The notes: a model not told the origin generated them from the letters alone. 64,000 nucleotides of DNA from Streptomyces sp. Root431 (GCF_001426585.1 NZ_LMEI01000010.1:273976-337975); one strand, 5' to 3'; positions 41,050 through 51,385 are shown, counted from the stretch's first letter. A program made the numbers and translations.

Positions 41050-42603
41050 TCAGTCCTCCTCGCCCGCCGCTTCCTTCAGCACCGGGAAGCGGCGCGGCGC
41101 CAGCGTCACCAGGGCCAGGAGCGCCAGCGCCGCCGCCCCCGCCGCGCCCAGGTAGACGTAGTCGACCGCCGCGTCGACCGCCCTGCGCAGCTGGTCGGCG
41201 GCTTCCTCCGCCGGGTTCTTGAGGGCTTCGGCGACGGCGTCGAGGTCGCCGAAGCCGCCGAGGCGGGAGGCGAGGACCGCGTTGGCGACCGCGCCGCAGA
41301 GGGCCGCGCCGACGCTCTGGCCGACCTGGCGGCAGAAGAGGACGGAGGCGGTGGTCGTGCCGCGTTCCTCGTACGGGACGGTCGCCTGCACGCCGACGAT
41401 GAGCGGGAGTTGGAAGATTCCGAGCGCGCCGCCGAGCAGGAACATCAGCAGGGCCGGCTGCCACGCTTGGCCGGGGTACGGCAGGAACGGGAACGCGAGG
41501 AGCAGGAGCAGTGCCGCCGACATGCCGAGGACGGCGGTCAGGCGGAAGCCGATGCGGGTGTAGATCCGGTTGGAGAGCGCCGCCGTGACGGGCCAGCTCA
41601 CCGTCCAGGTGGAGAGCACGAAACCGGCGGCTATCGGGCCGAGGCCGAGGACCGACTGCGCGTACGTGGGCAGGAAGACCGCCGGAGCGACCATGAGGAA
41701 GCCCAGGGCGCCGAGGGACAGGTTCACGGCGGCGATCGTGCGGCGGCGCCAGACCCAGCCCGGGATGATCGGTTCGGCCGCCCGCCGTTCGACGAGGACG
41801 GTCAGCGCGCCGCAGGCGGCGGCGCCGCCGAGGAGGGCGAGGGACGGCGCCGACAGCCAGGGCCAGGCCACCCCGCCCTGCACCAGCGCCGTGATGAGCA
41901 GCGCGCCCGTCGCGAAGACGGCGCACGCGCCCGCCCAGTCGATACGGGGCCGGGTGCGCGGCTCCGGGCGTGCGGGTTCCACCAGGTGGCGGGTGACCAG
42001 CCAGAGCGCCACGAGGCCGATCGGCAGGTTGATGAGGAAGATCCAGCGCCAGTCGGCGTACCCGGCGAGCAGGCCGCCGACCGCTGGTCCCGCGACGGAG
42101 GACGCGGCCCACACGGAGGAGAGCCGTGCCTGGATCTTCGGGCGTTCCTTCAGCGGGTACAGGTCGGCGGCGATCGTCTGGACCGTGCCCTGGAGTGCGC
42201 CGCCGCCGAGGCCCTGGACGACGCGGAAGGCGATGAGCGAGGCCATGTTCCAGGCGGCGGCGCAGAGCAGGGAGCCGATGAGGAAGAGGACGATCCCGGC
42301 GATGAGGACGGGCTTGCGGCCGAAGGTGTCGCTGAGCTTCCCGTACACCGGCAGGGTCACGGTCACCGCGAGCAGGTAGCCGGAGAACAGCCAGGAGAAG
42401 ACGGCGAGTCCGCCGAGGTCGCCGACGATCTGGGGGACGGCGGTGGAGACGATCGTGCCGTCGATCGCGGCGAGCCCCATGCCGAGCATGAGCGCGGCCA
42501 CGACGGGGCCTCGGCGTGCGGCCGTGCGGGGGGTGGGGGATGCGGTGGTGACCGGGGTTCCGGTCCCGTCCGCTCCTGCCGGTGGCGTGGACGGCTCGGT
42601 CAC
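41050..42603 (-). CDS. DHA2-family MFS multidrug transporter
   Basis: 517 residues from GTG 42603, chosen because AAAGGA is about 8 bases upstream; an upstream GTG would add 8 residues. About 14 membrane segments are evident, with the family motifs LDGTIV-like AAIDGTIVSTAVPQI, GKLSDTFGRKP (motif A) and PAVGGLLAGYADWRWIFLIN (motif C), placing it with EmrB/QacA-type drug:proton antiporters. It is divergent from an ABC transporter operon with a 200-base gap. No regulator is adjacent. Confidence 0.93.
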   Translation of the reverse strand: MTEPSTPPAGADGTGTPVTTASPTPRTAARRGPVVAALMLGMGLAAIDGTIVSTAVPQIVGDLGGLAVFSWLFSGYLLAVTVTLPVYGKLSDTFGRKPVLIAGIVLFLIGSLLCAAAWNMASLIAFRVVQGLGGGALQGTVQTIAADLYPLKERPKIQARLSSVWAASSVAGPAVGGLLAGYADWRWIFLINLPIGLVALWLVTRHLVEPARPEPRTRPRIDWAGACAVFATGALLITALVQGGVAWPWLSAPSLALLGGAAACGALTVLVERRAAEPIIPGWVWRRRTIAAVNLSLGALGFLMVAPAVFLPTYAQSVLGLGPIAAGFVLSTWTVSWPVTAALSNRIYTRIGFRLTAVLGMSAALLLLLAFPFLPYPGQAWQPALLMFLLGGALGIFQLPLIVGVQATVPYEERGTTTASVLFCRQVGQSVGAALCGAVANAVLASRLGGFGDLDAVAEALKNPAEEAADQLRRAVDAAVDYVYLGAAGAAALALLALVTLAPRRFPVLKEAAGEED

Positions 42604-42804
42604 CGCGAGATTCCTTTCTTCGTACACCTAAATGTTCGCGGTCAGGGTCTCACTGGGACCACGGTCGTAGGAACCCCTAGGGGCCTCTCCCCCATACGGG
42701 CCAGGGGTCGTTCGTACCGGCGGAGGAGGAGAAGTCCCGTTCTTGCTTCTTAACTTGAACTTACAAACCCACCCACTGCTCCATCCCACTTCTAGGAGAA
42801 GACC

Positions 42805-43593
42805 GTGACTTCGGCTGTGACCATCCCCAGGCACGGGGGTACTGGAGGGCGAACGGCCGTCGCCGCTCGGGCGCGGCAGGTCGTGAAGGCGTACGGCACG
42901 GGGGAGACCCGGGTCGTCGCGCTGGACGCCGTCGACGTGGACATCGCCCGTGGCCGCTTCACCGCGATCATGGGTCCCTCGGGCTCCGGCAAGTCGACCC
43001 TGATGCACTGCCTCGCCGGGCTCGACACCGTCACCAGTGGCGAGATCCACCTCGACGAGACCGAGATCACCGGGCTCAAGGACAAGAAGCTCACGCAGCT
43101 TCGCCGGGACCGGATCGGCTTCATCTTCCAGGCGTTCAACCTGCTGCCGACCCTGAGCGCCATCGAGAACATCACGCTCCCGATGGACATCGCCGGGCGG
43201 AAGCCGGACGCCGAGTGGCTGCGCCGGGTCGTCGACACCGTCGGCCTCTCCGACCGCCTCAAGCACCGGCCGAACCAGCTCTCCGGCGGTCAGCAGCAGC
43301 GCGTCGCCGTGGCCCGCGCGCTCGCCGCCCGGCCCGAGATCATCTTCGGTGACGAGCCGACCGGAAACCTCGACTCCCGGGCCGGCGCCGAGGTCCTCGG
43401 CTTTCTGCGGCAGTCCGTCGACGAGCTGGGGCAGACGATCGTCATGGTCACCCACGACCCGGTCGCCGCCTCCTACGCCGACCGGGTCCTCTACCTCGCC
43501 GACGGGCGGATCGTGGACGAGATGGAGCGGCCCACCGCCGACGCCGTCCTCGACCGGATGAAGGACTTCGACGCGCGCGGGCGGACGTCATGA
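42805..43593 (+). CDS. ABC transporter ATP-binding protein (MacB/LolD type)
   Basis: 262 residues from GTG 42805 (AGGAGA at 42794-42799). Walker A is MGPSGSGKST, the Q-loop is FIFQAFNLLPTLSA, the signature is LSGGQQQRVAVARAL, and Walker B is IIFGDEPTGNLDSR, followed by the His switch MVTHDPVAA. NLLPTLSA and GNLDS are characteristic of the LolD/MacB/FtsE-like group that works with FtsX-type permeases. It overlaps the permease gene by four bases (ATGA), so the two form one transporter. It is likely a mechanotransmission exporter of peptides, lipids or antibiotics. Confidence 0.95.
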   Translation: MTSAVTIPRHGGTGGRTAVAARARQVVKAYGTGETRVVALDAVDVDIARGRFTAIMGPSGSGKSTLMHCLAGLDTVTSGEIHLDETEITGLKDKKLTQLRRDRIGFIFQAFNLLPTLSAIENITLPMDIAGRKPDAEWLRRVVDTVGLSDRLKHRPNQLSGGQQQRVAVARALAARPEIIFGDEPTGNLDSRAGAEVLGFLRQSVDELGQTIVMVTHDPVAASYADRVLYLADGRIVDEMERPTADAVLDRMKDFDARGRTS

Positions 43594-46163
43594 CCGTCCT
43601 CAAGACCTCCCTGCGCAACTTCCTCGCGCACAAGGGACGCATGGCGCTCTCCGCCGTCGCCGTCCTCCTCTCCGTCGCGTTCGTCTCGGGGACGCTCGTC
43701 TTCACCGACACGATGAACACGACGTTCGACAAGCTCTTCGCGTCGACCGCATCCGACGTCAGCGTCAGCCCGAAGGGCGCCGCCGCCGCCGACGAGTCCC
43801 CGCAGACCGGCCGCCCCGAGTCCCTCCCCGCCTCGCTCGTCGAGCAGGTCAGGAAGACGGAGGGCGTCCAGGCCGCGGTGGGCGCGATCGCCTCCACCAG
43901 CGTCACCGTCGTCGACGCCGACGACAAGAACGTCGGGCCCACCAGCGGCGCCCCGACCATCGCCCTCAACTGGAGCCCCAACGAGCTCCGTTCGGTGGAG
44001 CTCGTCGACGGCCACGAGCCGCGCGGCCCCACCGACGTGGTCGTCGACGGCGCCACCGCCGAGAAGCACGGCCTGAAGATCGGCGACGAGCTGCGGACCA
44101 TCGCCGTCGACGGCGACTTCACCGCGAAGATCTCCGGCATCGTCGACTTCAAGGTCACCAACCCCGGCGCCACCCTCGTGTACTTCGACACCGCCACCGC
44201 GCAGCGCGAACTCCTCGGCAAGGAAGGCCTGTTCACGCAGGTCCAGGCCGACGCCAAGCCCGGTGTCAGCGATGACGCGCTGAAGGCGGACATCGCCGCC
44301 GCCATCGGCGACGGCTACAAGCTCCAGACCGCCGCCGAGGCCGCCGACGCGGGCCGCGAGGACGTCGCCGGCTTCCTCGACGTCATGAAGTACGCGATGC
44401 TCGGCTTCGCCGGGATCGCCTTCCTCGTCGGCATCTTCCTCATCGTCAACACCTTCTCCATGCTGGTCGCCCAGCGCACCCGCGAGATCGGCCTCATGCG
44501 GGCCATCGGCTCCAGCCGCAAGCAGATCAACCGCTCCGTCCTCGTCGAGGCGCTGCTGCTCGGCATCGTCGGCTCGGTCGCCGGCGTGGCGGCGGGCGTC
44601 GGCCTCGCCGTCGGCCTCATGAAGCTCATGTCCTCGATGGGCATGGAGCTCTCCACCCGCGACCTCACCGTCGCCTGGACGACCCCCGTCGTCGGCCTCG
44701 CCCTCGGCATCGTCGTCACCGTCCTCGCCGCCTACATCCCGGCCCGCCGGGCGGGCAAGGTCTCCCCGATGGCCGCCCTCCGCGACGCCGGCACCCCCGC
44801 CGACGGGAAGGCCGGACGCGTCCGGGGCGGGCTCGGCCTCGCCCTCACCGCCGCCGGCGCCGCCGCCCTGTGGGCCGCGACCCGCGCCGAGGAGGCCGGT
44901 CCCGGCTCCCTCTGGCTCGGCCTCGGCGTCGTCCTCTCCCTCCTCGGCTTCATCGTCATCGGCCCGCTCCTCGCGGGCGGTGTGGTCCGCGCCCTCGGCG
45001 TCGTCGTCCTGCGGGTCTTCGGCCCGGTCGGCCGGATGGCCGAGCGCAACGCCCTGCGCAACCCGCGCCGCACCGGCGCCACCGGCGCCGCCCTGATGAT
45101 CGGCCTCGCCCTCGTCGCCTGCCTCTCGGTGGTCGGCTCCTCGATGGTCGCCTCGGCCACCGACGAGCTGGACCGCTCCGTCGGCGCCGACTTCATCGTC
45201 CAGTCCGGCACCGGCCAGCCGATCGTCCCGCAGGCGCAGGCCGCTCTGGAGAAGGTCACCAGCCTCGACCACGTCACCGAGTACAAGTGGGTCGACGCCA
45301 AGGTCACCGACACGCGCGGGCGGACGACGACGGCCGACCTGGCCGCCACCGAACCGACGTACATGCAGGACCTCCGCCGGGAGACGGCCTCCGGCACGCT
45401 CGCCGACGCGTATGGCAAGGACGCCATGTCCGTCGGCAGCGACTACGCCACCGAGCACGGCGTGAAGGTCGGCGACGTGCTGACCGTCGCCTTCACGGGC
45501 GGCGGGAAGGCGAAGCTCAAGGTCGCGGCGATCACCGCGGACACCGGCCAGGTCGACAACGGCGCGATGTACACCGACGTCTCCACCGTCGCCCGGTACG
45601 TCCCCGCCGACCGGATGCCGAAGAGCCTGCTGATCCTCGCCAGCGCGAAGGAGGGCCAGGAGACCCAGGCGTACGAGGCGGTCAAGGACGCCCTCGCGCC
45701 CTACCCCCAGTACAAGGCCAGCAACCAGGCCGACTACAAGGAGGACCTCAAGGACCAGGTCGGCCAGCTCCTCAACATCGTGTACGGGCTCCTCGCCCTC
45801 GCGATCGTCGTGGCCATCCTGGGCGTCGTGAACACCCTGGCCCTCTCGGTCGTCGAGCGGACCCGCGAGATCGGCCTCATGCGGGCCATCGGCCTCTCCC
45901 GCCGCCAGCTGCGCCGCATGATCCGCCTGGAGTCCGTGGTCATCGCCCTCTTCGGCGCCCTCCTCGGCCTCGGCCTGGGCATGGGCTGGGGTACGGCCGC
46001 CCAGAAGCTGCTGGCCCTGGAGGGCCTCGGCGTCCTGGAGATCCCCTGGCCGACGATCCTCACCGTCTTCGTCGGCTCGGCCTTCGTCGGCCTCTTCGCG
46101 GCCCTGGTCCCGGCCTTCCGCGCCGGCCGCATGAACGTCCTGAACGCGATCGCGAGCGAGTAG
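43590..46163 (+). CDS. ABC transporter permease with two FtsX domains
   Basis: 857 residues. An N-terminal membrane anchor (~16-36) is followed by a large external domain (~40-250), an FtsX domain with three helices (~268-400, including the RTREIGLMRAIGSSRKQINR coupling motif), a second half starting with a helix pair (~410-475), a second external domain (~520-715), and a C-terminal FtsX domain that repeats ERTREIGLMRAIGLSRRQLR. This duplicated layout is typical of MacB-like actinobacterial permeases. It forms the complex with the preceding ATPase. A terminator follows at 46187-46230. The substrate is unknown. Confidence 0.94.
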   Translation: MTVLKTSLRNFLAHKGRMALSAVAVLLSVAFVSGTLVFTDTMNTTFDKLFASTASDVSVSPKGAAAADESPQTGRPESLPASLVEQVRKTEGVQAAVGAIASTSVTVVDADDKNVGPTSGAPTIALNWSPNELRSVELVDGHEPRGPTDVVVDGATAEKHGLKIGDELRTIAVDGDFTAKISGIVDFKVTNPGATLVYFDTATAQRELLGKEGLFTQVQADAKPGVSDDALKADIAAAIGDGYKLQTAAEAADAGREDVAGFLDVMKYAMLGFAGIAFLVGIFLIVNTFSMLVAQRTREIGLMRAIGSSRKQINRSVLVEALLLGIVGSVAGVAAGVGLAVGLMKLMSSMGMELSTRDLTVAWTTPVVGLALGIVVTVLAAYIPARRAGKVSPMAALRDAGTPADGKAGRVRGGLGLALTAAGAAALWAATRAEEAGPGSLWLGLGVVLSLLGFIVIGPLLAGGVVRALGVVVLRVFGPVGRMAERNALRNPRRTGATGAALMIGLALVACLSVVGSSMVASATDELDRSVGADFIVQSGTGQPIVPQAQAALEKVTSLDHVTEYKWVDAKVTDTRGRTTTADLAATEPTYMQDLRRETASGTLADAYGKDAMSVGSDYATEHGVKVGDVLTVAFTGGGKAKLKVAAITADTGQVDNGAMYTDVSTVARYVPADRMPKSLLILASAKEGQETQAYEAVKDALAPYPQYKASNQADYKEDLKDQVGQLLNIVYGLLALAIVVAILGVVNTLALSVVERTREIGLMRAIGLSRRQLRRMIRLESVVIALFGALLGLGLGMGWGTAAQKLLALEGLGVLEIPWPTILTVFVGSAFVGLFAALVPAFRAGRMNVLNAIASE

Positions 46164-46186
46164 CGGTCGCGGGACGGCAACGGGGG

Positions 46187-46230
46187 AGTGCGGCCCCGGT
46201 GGACCCTGCCAGGTCCATCGGGGCCGCACT
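46187..46230 (+). terminator. Terminator after the ABC permease gene
   Basis: 19-base arms 46187-46205 and 46212-46230 with one mismatch and a 6-base loop, starting 24 bases past the stop. Confidence 0.85.
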
Positions 46231-46464
46231 GCTGCGATGAGCCGACCGGGAGCCGGCTCCTGCATCCCATGCGCGGCGACCGGTACCGGGCACAGGCTCC
46301 CGTCACCCTCCCGAGTGGCCCCTTTCCTTCGGGCGAGTGACAGTGGCACGTCGTAGGCTGGTCCCTAGCCGGGCCGTACGCGCCCGGCACCACCCCGGCC
46401 CGTGACACGTGTCGGGCTGTTCGCGTTGCCCGCCCCCGTACTCCGAACCCGGGATGGAAGCTCC
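46231..46464 (+). promoter_or_regulatory. mfd upstream region
   Basis: The 301-base gap between the permease and mfd contains the terminator above and then no gene. GTAGGCT at 46353-46359 is a plausible -10 hexamer for mfd; no good -35 is visible. GGAAG at 46456-46460 is the ribosome site. Confidence 0.4.
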
Positions 46465-49400
46465 ATGAGCCTGCACGGCCTGCTTGATGTAGTCGTCAAG
46501 GACGCGGCCCTCGCCGAGGCGGTGAAGGCCGCCGCCGACGGGAACCGCCCGCACGTCGACCTGGTCGGGCCCGCCGCCGCGCGGCCGTTCGCCGTCGCCG
46601 CGCTCGCCCGCGACTCCGGGCGCCCGGTCCTCGCCGTCACGGCGACCGGGCGGGAGGCCGAGGACCTGGCCGCCGCGCTGCGCTCGCTGCTCGACCCGGA
46701 CACGGTCGTCGAGTACCCCTCCTGGGAGACCCTCCCGCACGAGCGGCTCTCGCCCCGCTCCGACACCGTCGGCCGCCGCCTCGCCGTGCTGCGCCGCCTC
46801 GCGCACCCCCGCGACGACGACCCGGCCGCCGGCCCGGTCAGCGTGGTCGTCGCGCCCATCCGCTCCGTGCTCCAGCCGCAGGTCAAGGGGCTCGGCGACC
46901 TGGAGCCCGTGGCGCTGCGCAGCGGCCGGAGCGCGGATCTGAACGAGATCGTCGAAGGCCTCGCGGCCGCCGCGTACTCCCGGGTCGAGCTCGTCGAGAA
47001 GCGCGGCGAGTTCGCCGTCCGCGGCGGCATTTTGGACGTCTTCCCGCCCACCGAGGAGCACCCGCTCCGCATCGAGTTCTGGGGCGACGACGTCGAGGAG
47101 ATCCGCTACTTCAAGGTGGCGGACCAGCGCTCCCTCGAAGTCGCCGAGCACGGCCTGTGGGCGCCGCCCTGCCGCGAGCTGCTCCTCACCGAGGACGTAC
47201 GGGAGCGGGCCAGGGCGCTGGCCGAGGAGCACCCCGAGCTGGGCGAGCTCCTCAACAAGATCGCGGAGGGCATCGCGGTCGAGGGCATGGAGTCCCTCGC
47301 CCCGGTTCTCGTCGACGACATGGAGCTGCTGCTCGACGTGCTACCGAAGGGCGCCATGGCCGTCGTCTGCGACCCGGAGCGGGTCCGGACCCGGGCCTCG
47401 GACCTCGTCGCCACGAGCCAGGAGTTCCTCCAGGCCTCGTGGGCGGCGACCGCCGGCGGCGGCGAGGCCCCGATCGACGTCGGCGCGGCCTCCCTGTGGG
47501 GGATCGCGGACGTCCGGGACCGGGCGCGCGAGCTGGACATCGCCTGGTGGTCGGTGTCGCCGTTCGCGGCGGACGAGATCGTTTCCGGGGAGGGCGACAC
47601 CCTCACCCTCGGCATGCACGCCCCGGAGTCGTACCGCGGCGACACCGCCCGGGCGCTCGCCGACACCAAGGGCTGGCTGGCCGACGGCTGGCGCACGGTC
47701 TACGTCACGGAGGCCCACGGCCCCGCGACCCGCACGGTCGAGGTCCTCGGCGGCGAGGGCATCGCCGCCCGTCTCGACGCGGACCTGGCGGAGATCTCCC
47801 CGTCCGTCGTGCACGTGTCGACCGGCTCCATCGACTACGGCTTCGTCGACCCGGCGCTCAAGCTCGCCGTCCTCACCGAGACCGACCTGTCCGGCCAGAA
47901 GGCGGCCGGCAAGGACGGCCAGCGGATGCCGGCCAAGCGCCGCAAGACCATCGACCCGCTGACCCTGGAGGTCGGCGACTACATCGTGCACGAGCAGCAC
48001 GGCGTCGGCCGGTACGTCGAGATGGTCCAGCGGACCGTGCAGGGCGCGACCCGCGAGTACCTCCTCGTCGAGTACGCCCCCGCCAAGCGCGGCCAGCCGG
48101 GCGACCGGCTGTACATCCCGACCGACCAGCTGGAGCAGGTCACCAAGTACGTCGGCGGCGAGGCCCCGACGCTGCACCGGCTCGGCGGCGCGGACTGGAC
48201 GAAGACGAAGGCGCGCGCGAAGAAGGCCGTCAAGGAGATCGCCGCCGACCTGATCAAGCTGTACTCGGCGCGGATGGCGGCCCCCGGGCACGCCTTCGGC
48301 TCCGACACCCCGTGGCAGCGCGAGCTGGAGGACGCCTTCCCGTACGCGGAGACGCCCGACCAGCTGTCCACCATCGCCGAGGTGAAGGAGGACATGGAGA
48401 AGACGGTCCCCATGGACCGGCTGATCTGCGGCGACGTCGGCTACGGCAAGACGGAGATCGCGGTCCGGGCCGCCTTCAAGGCGGTCCAGGACGGCAAGCA
48501 GGTCGCCGTCCTCGTCCCGACGACGCTCCTCGTGCAGCAGCACTTCGGCACGTTCAGCGAGCGCTACTCGCAGTTCCCGGTGAAGGTGCGGGCGCTGTCC
48601 CGCTTCCAGAGCGACACCGAGTCGAAGGCGACCCTGGAGGGCCTGCGGGAGGGCTCGGTCGACGTCGTCATCGGCACCCACCGCCTCTTCTCCTCCGAGA
48701 CGAGGTTCAAGGACCTCGGCCTGGTCATCGTCGACGAGGAGCAGCGCTTCGGCGTCGAGCACAAGGAGCAGCTGAAGAAGCTCCGCGCCAACGTCGACGT
48801 CCTGACGATGTCGGCCACCCCGATCCCGCGAACCCTGGAGATGGCGGTCACCGGCATCCGCGAGATGTCGACCATCACCACCCCGCCGGAGGAGCGGCAC
48901 CCGGTCCTCACCTTCGTCGGCCCGTACGAGGAGAAGCAGATCGGCGCCGCGATCCGGCGCGAACTCCTCCGCGAGGGACAGGTCTTCTACATCCACAACC
49001 GGGTCGACTCGATCGACCGGGCGGCGGCGCGGCTGCGCGAGATCGTGCCGGAGGCGCGGATCGCGACGGCCCACGGCCAGATGTCGGAATCGGCCCTTGA
49101 GCAGGTCGTCGTCGACTTCTGGGAGAAGAAGTTCGACGTGCTCGTCTCGACGACGATCGTCGAGTCCGGCATCGACATCTCCAACGCCAACACCCTCATC
49201 GTGGAGCGCGGCGACAACTTCGGCCTCTCGCAGCTCCACCAGCTGCGCGGCCGCGTCGGCCGTGGCCGCGAGCGCGGCTACGCCTACTTCCTGTACCCGC
49301 CGGAGAAGCCGCTGACGGAGACCGCGCACGAGCGGCTCGCGACGATCGCCCAGCACACCGAGATGGGCGCCGGCATGTACGTGGCGATGAAGGACCTGGA

Positions 49401-50001
49401 GATCCGCGGCGCGGGCAATCTGCTCGGCGGCGAGCAGTCCGGTCACATCGCGGGCGTCGGCTTCGACCTGTACGTCCGCATGGTCGGCGAGGCGGTCGCG
49501 GACTACCGGGCGCAGATGGAGGGCGGCGTGGAGGAGGAGGCGCCGCTGGAGGTCAAGATCGAGCTCCCGGTCGACGCCCACATGCCGCACGACTACGCGC
49601 CGGGCGAGCGGCTCCGCCTCCAGGCCTACCGCTCCATCGCCTCCGCCAACTCGGAGGAGGACATCAGGGCCGTACGCGAGGAGCTCACCGACCGTTACGG
49701 CAAGCTCCCGGAGCCGGTCGAGAACCTGCTCCTGGTGGCGGGCCTGCGGATGCTGGCGCGCGCGTGCGGCGTCGGCGAGATCGTCCTCCAGGGCCCGAAC
49801 ATCCGCTTCGCGCCCGTGGAGTTGAGGGAGTCGCAGGAGCTGCGCCTGAAGCGCCTCTACCCGCGGACGGTGATCAAGCCGGCGGTCCACCAGATCCTGG
49901 TGCCGCGCCCGACGTCGGGCAAGATCGGCGGGAAGCCGGTGGTCGGGCGGGAACTCCTCGCGTGGACGGGCGAGTTCCTGACGACGATCCTGGGGTCGTG
50001 A
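46465..50001 (+). CDS. mfd: Transcription-repair coupling factor
   Basis: 1178 residues. Mfd removes RNA polymerase stalled at DNA lesions and recruits UvrA. The N-terminal UvrB-homology region includes YPSWETLPHERLSP and RGGILDVFPPTEEHPLRIEF. The RNAP-interacting domain begins VGDYIVHEQHGVGRYVEM (~residue 510). The translocase has Walker A CGDVGYGKTE (~residue 655), VDEEQRFGVEHKEQLK, SATPIPRTLEMA, and helicase motif VI QLRGRVGRG. The C-terminal TRCF domain is present (~1010-1100). The ATG at 46465 follows GGAAG. The length is close to that of other Mfd proteins. It is a single-gene unit with its own terminator. Confidence 0.97.
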   Translation: MSLHGLLDVVVKDAALAEAVKAAADGNRPHVDLVGPAAARPFAVAALARDSGRPVLAVTATGREAEDLAAALRSLLDPDTVVEYPSWETLPHERLSPRSDTVGRRLAVLRRLAHPRDDDPAAGPVSVVVAPIRSVLQPQVKGLGDLEPVALRSGRSADLNEIVEGLAAAAYSRVELVEKRGEFAVRGGILDVFPPTEEHPLRIEFWGDDVEEIRYFKVADQRSLEVAEHGLWAPPCRELLLTEDVRERARALAEEHPELGELLNKIAEGIAVEGMESLAPVLVDDMELLLDVLPKGAMAVVCDPERVRTRASDLVATSQEFLQASWAATAGGGEAPIDVGAASLWGIADVRDRARELDIAWWSVSPFAADEIVSGEGDTLTLGMHAPESYRGDTARALADTKGWLADGWRTVYVTEAHGPATRTVEVLGGEGIAARLDADLAEISPSVVHVSTGSIDYGFVDPALKLAVLTETDLSGQKAAGKDGQRMPAKRRKTIDPLTLEVGDYIVHEQHGVGRYVEMVQRTVQGATREYLLVEYAPAKRGQPGDRLYIPTDQLEQVTKYVGGEAPTLHRLGGADWTKTKARAKKAVKEIAADLIKLYSARMAAPGHAFGSDTPWQRELEDAFPYAETPDQLSTIAEVKEDMEKTVPMDRLICGDVGYGKTEIAVRAAFKAVQDGKQVAVLVPTTLLVQQHFGTFSERYSQFPVKVRALSRFQSDTESKATLEGLREGSVDVVIGTHRLFSSETRFKDLGLVIVDEEQRFGVEHKEQLKKLRANVDVLTMSATPIPRTLEMAVTGIREMSTITTPPEERHPVLTFVGPYEEKQIGAAIRRELLREGQVFYIHNRVDSIDRAAARLREIVPEARIATAHGQMSESALEQVVVDFWEKKFDVLVSTTIVESGIDISNANTLIVERGDNFGLSQLHQLRGRVGRGRERGYAYFLYPPEKPLTETAHERLATIAQHTEMGAGMYVAMKDLEIRGAGNLLGGEQSGHIAGVGFDLYVRMVGEAVADYRAQMEGGVEEEAPLEVKIELPVDAHMPHDYAPGERLRLQAYRSIASANSEEDIRAVREELTDRYGKLPEPVENLLLVAGLRMLARACGVGEIVLQGPNIRFAPVELRESQELRLKRLYPRTVIKPAVHQILVPRPTSGKIGGKPVVGRELLAWTGEFLTTILGS

Positions 50002-50012
50002 CGCGCTGACCC

Positions 50013-50047
50013 GACCGGCCCCGGGCGTTCGTCGCCCGGGGCCGGTC
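50013..50047. terminator. Terminator after mfd
   Basis: 15-base perfect arms 50013-50027 and 50033-50047 with a TTCGT loop, followed by GCGTTTCTTT, between the convergent stops at 50001 and 50067. Confidence 0.9.
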
Positions 50048-50066
50048 GCGTTTCTTTCCGGTTCCG

Positions 50067-51326
50067 TCAGAGCTCGTCGAGGTCGAGCGCTCCGGCCATC
50101 GCCTCGTAGCCCGCGTCGTTCGGGTGGAGGCCGTCGCCGGAGTCGTACGCCGGGAGGATGCGGTCCGGGTCCGCCGGGTCCGCGACCGTGCGGTCGAAGT
50201 CGACGACGGCGTCGTACGCGCCGGACGTGCGGATCCAGTCGTTGACGGCGTCCCGCTTGGCCTCGTTCGCCGGGGTGTTGTAGGACGAGCCCTTGATCGG
50301 CGTGAGGGTCGCGCCGACGACCTTGAGGCCCTTCGCGTGGGCCTCGCGGATCAGCGTGCGGTGGCCCGCGATCAGCTGCGCGGCGGAGACGTCGGGGGTG
50401 GGCGCGGCGGGGAAGGTCGTCGTGCTGCCGCCGATGTCGTTGATGCCTTCGAGGACGATCACGGTCCGGACGCCGGGCTCCGCCAGGACGTCCTGCCGGA
50501 AGCGCTTGAGGCCCTTCTCGCCCGCCCAGGTGGTGTCGTTGACGACCTGGTTGCCCGCGATGCCGTGGTTGACGACGGCGCGCGGACGCCCGGCCTCGGC
50601 GAGGCGCTCGGCGAGCGCGTCGGGGTAGCGGCGGTCGGCGTCGACCGTGGAGCCGACGCCGTCGGTGATGGAGTCGCCGAAGGTCACGATGCCGTTCCGG
50701 CGCCCGGACTCGCGGCCGCCGGTGACCTCGACGCCGGAGAGGAAGTACCAGGAGGCGCTGGTCTCCTGGAAGGCGGCGCCGGTCAGGTCGGCGCGGCGGT
50801 CGCCGTCGGCCCGGTAGCTGGTGGCCGAGGAGATGTGGTGGAAGGTGGCGGGGCCGGTCTTCTCCGCCAGGTAGAGGGTGACGGTGAGCGACTCGAAGGC
50901 CTCGACGGGGAGGTTCGCCGCGTCGCTGAGGAGCGTGCCGCCGGCGGGGATCGTCACGGACGCCCGCCCGTCGAAACGGAGTTGGCGCACGGAGCCGGGG
51001 CGCACGGCGCTGCCCTCGGCGGTACGGGCGACGGTCGCGCCCGCGATCCGCAGCGGAGTGGAGCCGTAGCGGTTCGTCAGCTCGATCCGGGCGCGGGTGC
51101 CGCTGGTGGTGACCCGGACGACCTGGCGGACGGTCTGGTTGTCGAAGCCCTGCAGGGACCAGTTGGCGGTGAAGGGCGCGGTCGGCGACTGCGGCGACGC
51201 GGCCCAGGCGGCGCGCCAGGAGGAGCCCTGGTGGCCGGTGTCGGCGAGCGCGGTCGGGGCCAGTCCGAGGGTGGCGGCGGTGAGGAGGGCTATGGCGGAG
51301 CGGCGCAGGGTGTTCGTCGTGTGCAT
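50067..51326 (-). CDS. Secreted SGNH/GDSL esterase
   Basis: 419 residues from ATG 51326. The signal peptide is HTTNTLRRSAIALLTAATLG with ALADTG at the cleavage region. A beta-rich N-terminal domain (~35-190) precedes the SGNH hydrolase fold: block I VTFGDSITDGVG, block II GIAGNQV, block III VLEGINDIG and block V DGLHPNDAGY, giving the Ser/Asp/His triad. It is a likely extracellular carbohydrate esterase or lipase. It is convergent with mfd. The divergence of upstream genes puts a TetR gene 60 bases upstream on the same strand, possibly in the same transcription unit. Confidence 0.93.
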   Translation of the reverse strand: MHTTNTLRRSAIALLTAATLGLAPTALADTGHQGSSWRAAWAASPQSPTAPFTANWSLQGFDNQTVRQVVRVTTSGTRARIELTNRYGSTPLRIAGATVARTAEGSAVRPGSVRQLRFDGRASVTIPAGGTLLSDAANLPVEAFESLTVTLYLAEKTGPATFHHISSATSYRADGDRRADLTGAAFQETSASWYFLSGVEVTGGRESGRRNGIVTFGDSITDGVGSTVDADRRYPDALAERLAEAGRPRAVVNHGIAGNQVVNDTTWAGEKGLKRFRQDVLAEPGVRTVIVLEGINDIGGSTTTFPAAPTPDVSAAQLIAGHRTLIREAHAKGLKVVGATLTPIKGSSYNTPANEAKRDAVNDWIRTSGAYDAVVDFDRTVADPADPDRILPAYDSGDGLHPNDAGYEAMAGALDLDEL

Positions 51327-51385
51327 GCTTGCGTCAATTACGGGCCGACGCGGGGTATTCCCGGGTGGTCGCCGTGATGCGCCGT

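Noticed and set aside
43491..46349. 952-codon minus-strand frame opposite the ABC permease
   Set aside because: Low-complexity Gly/Asp/Glu composition typical of antisense to high-GC coding DNA; the permease on the other strand is unambiguous.
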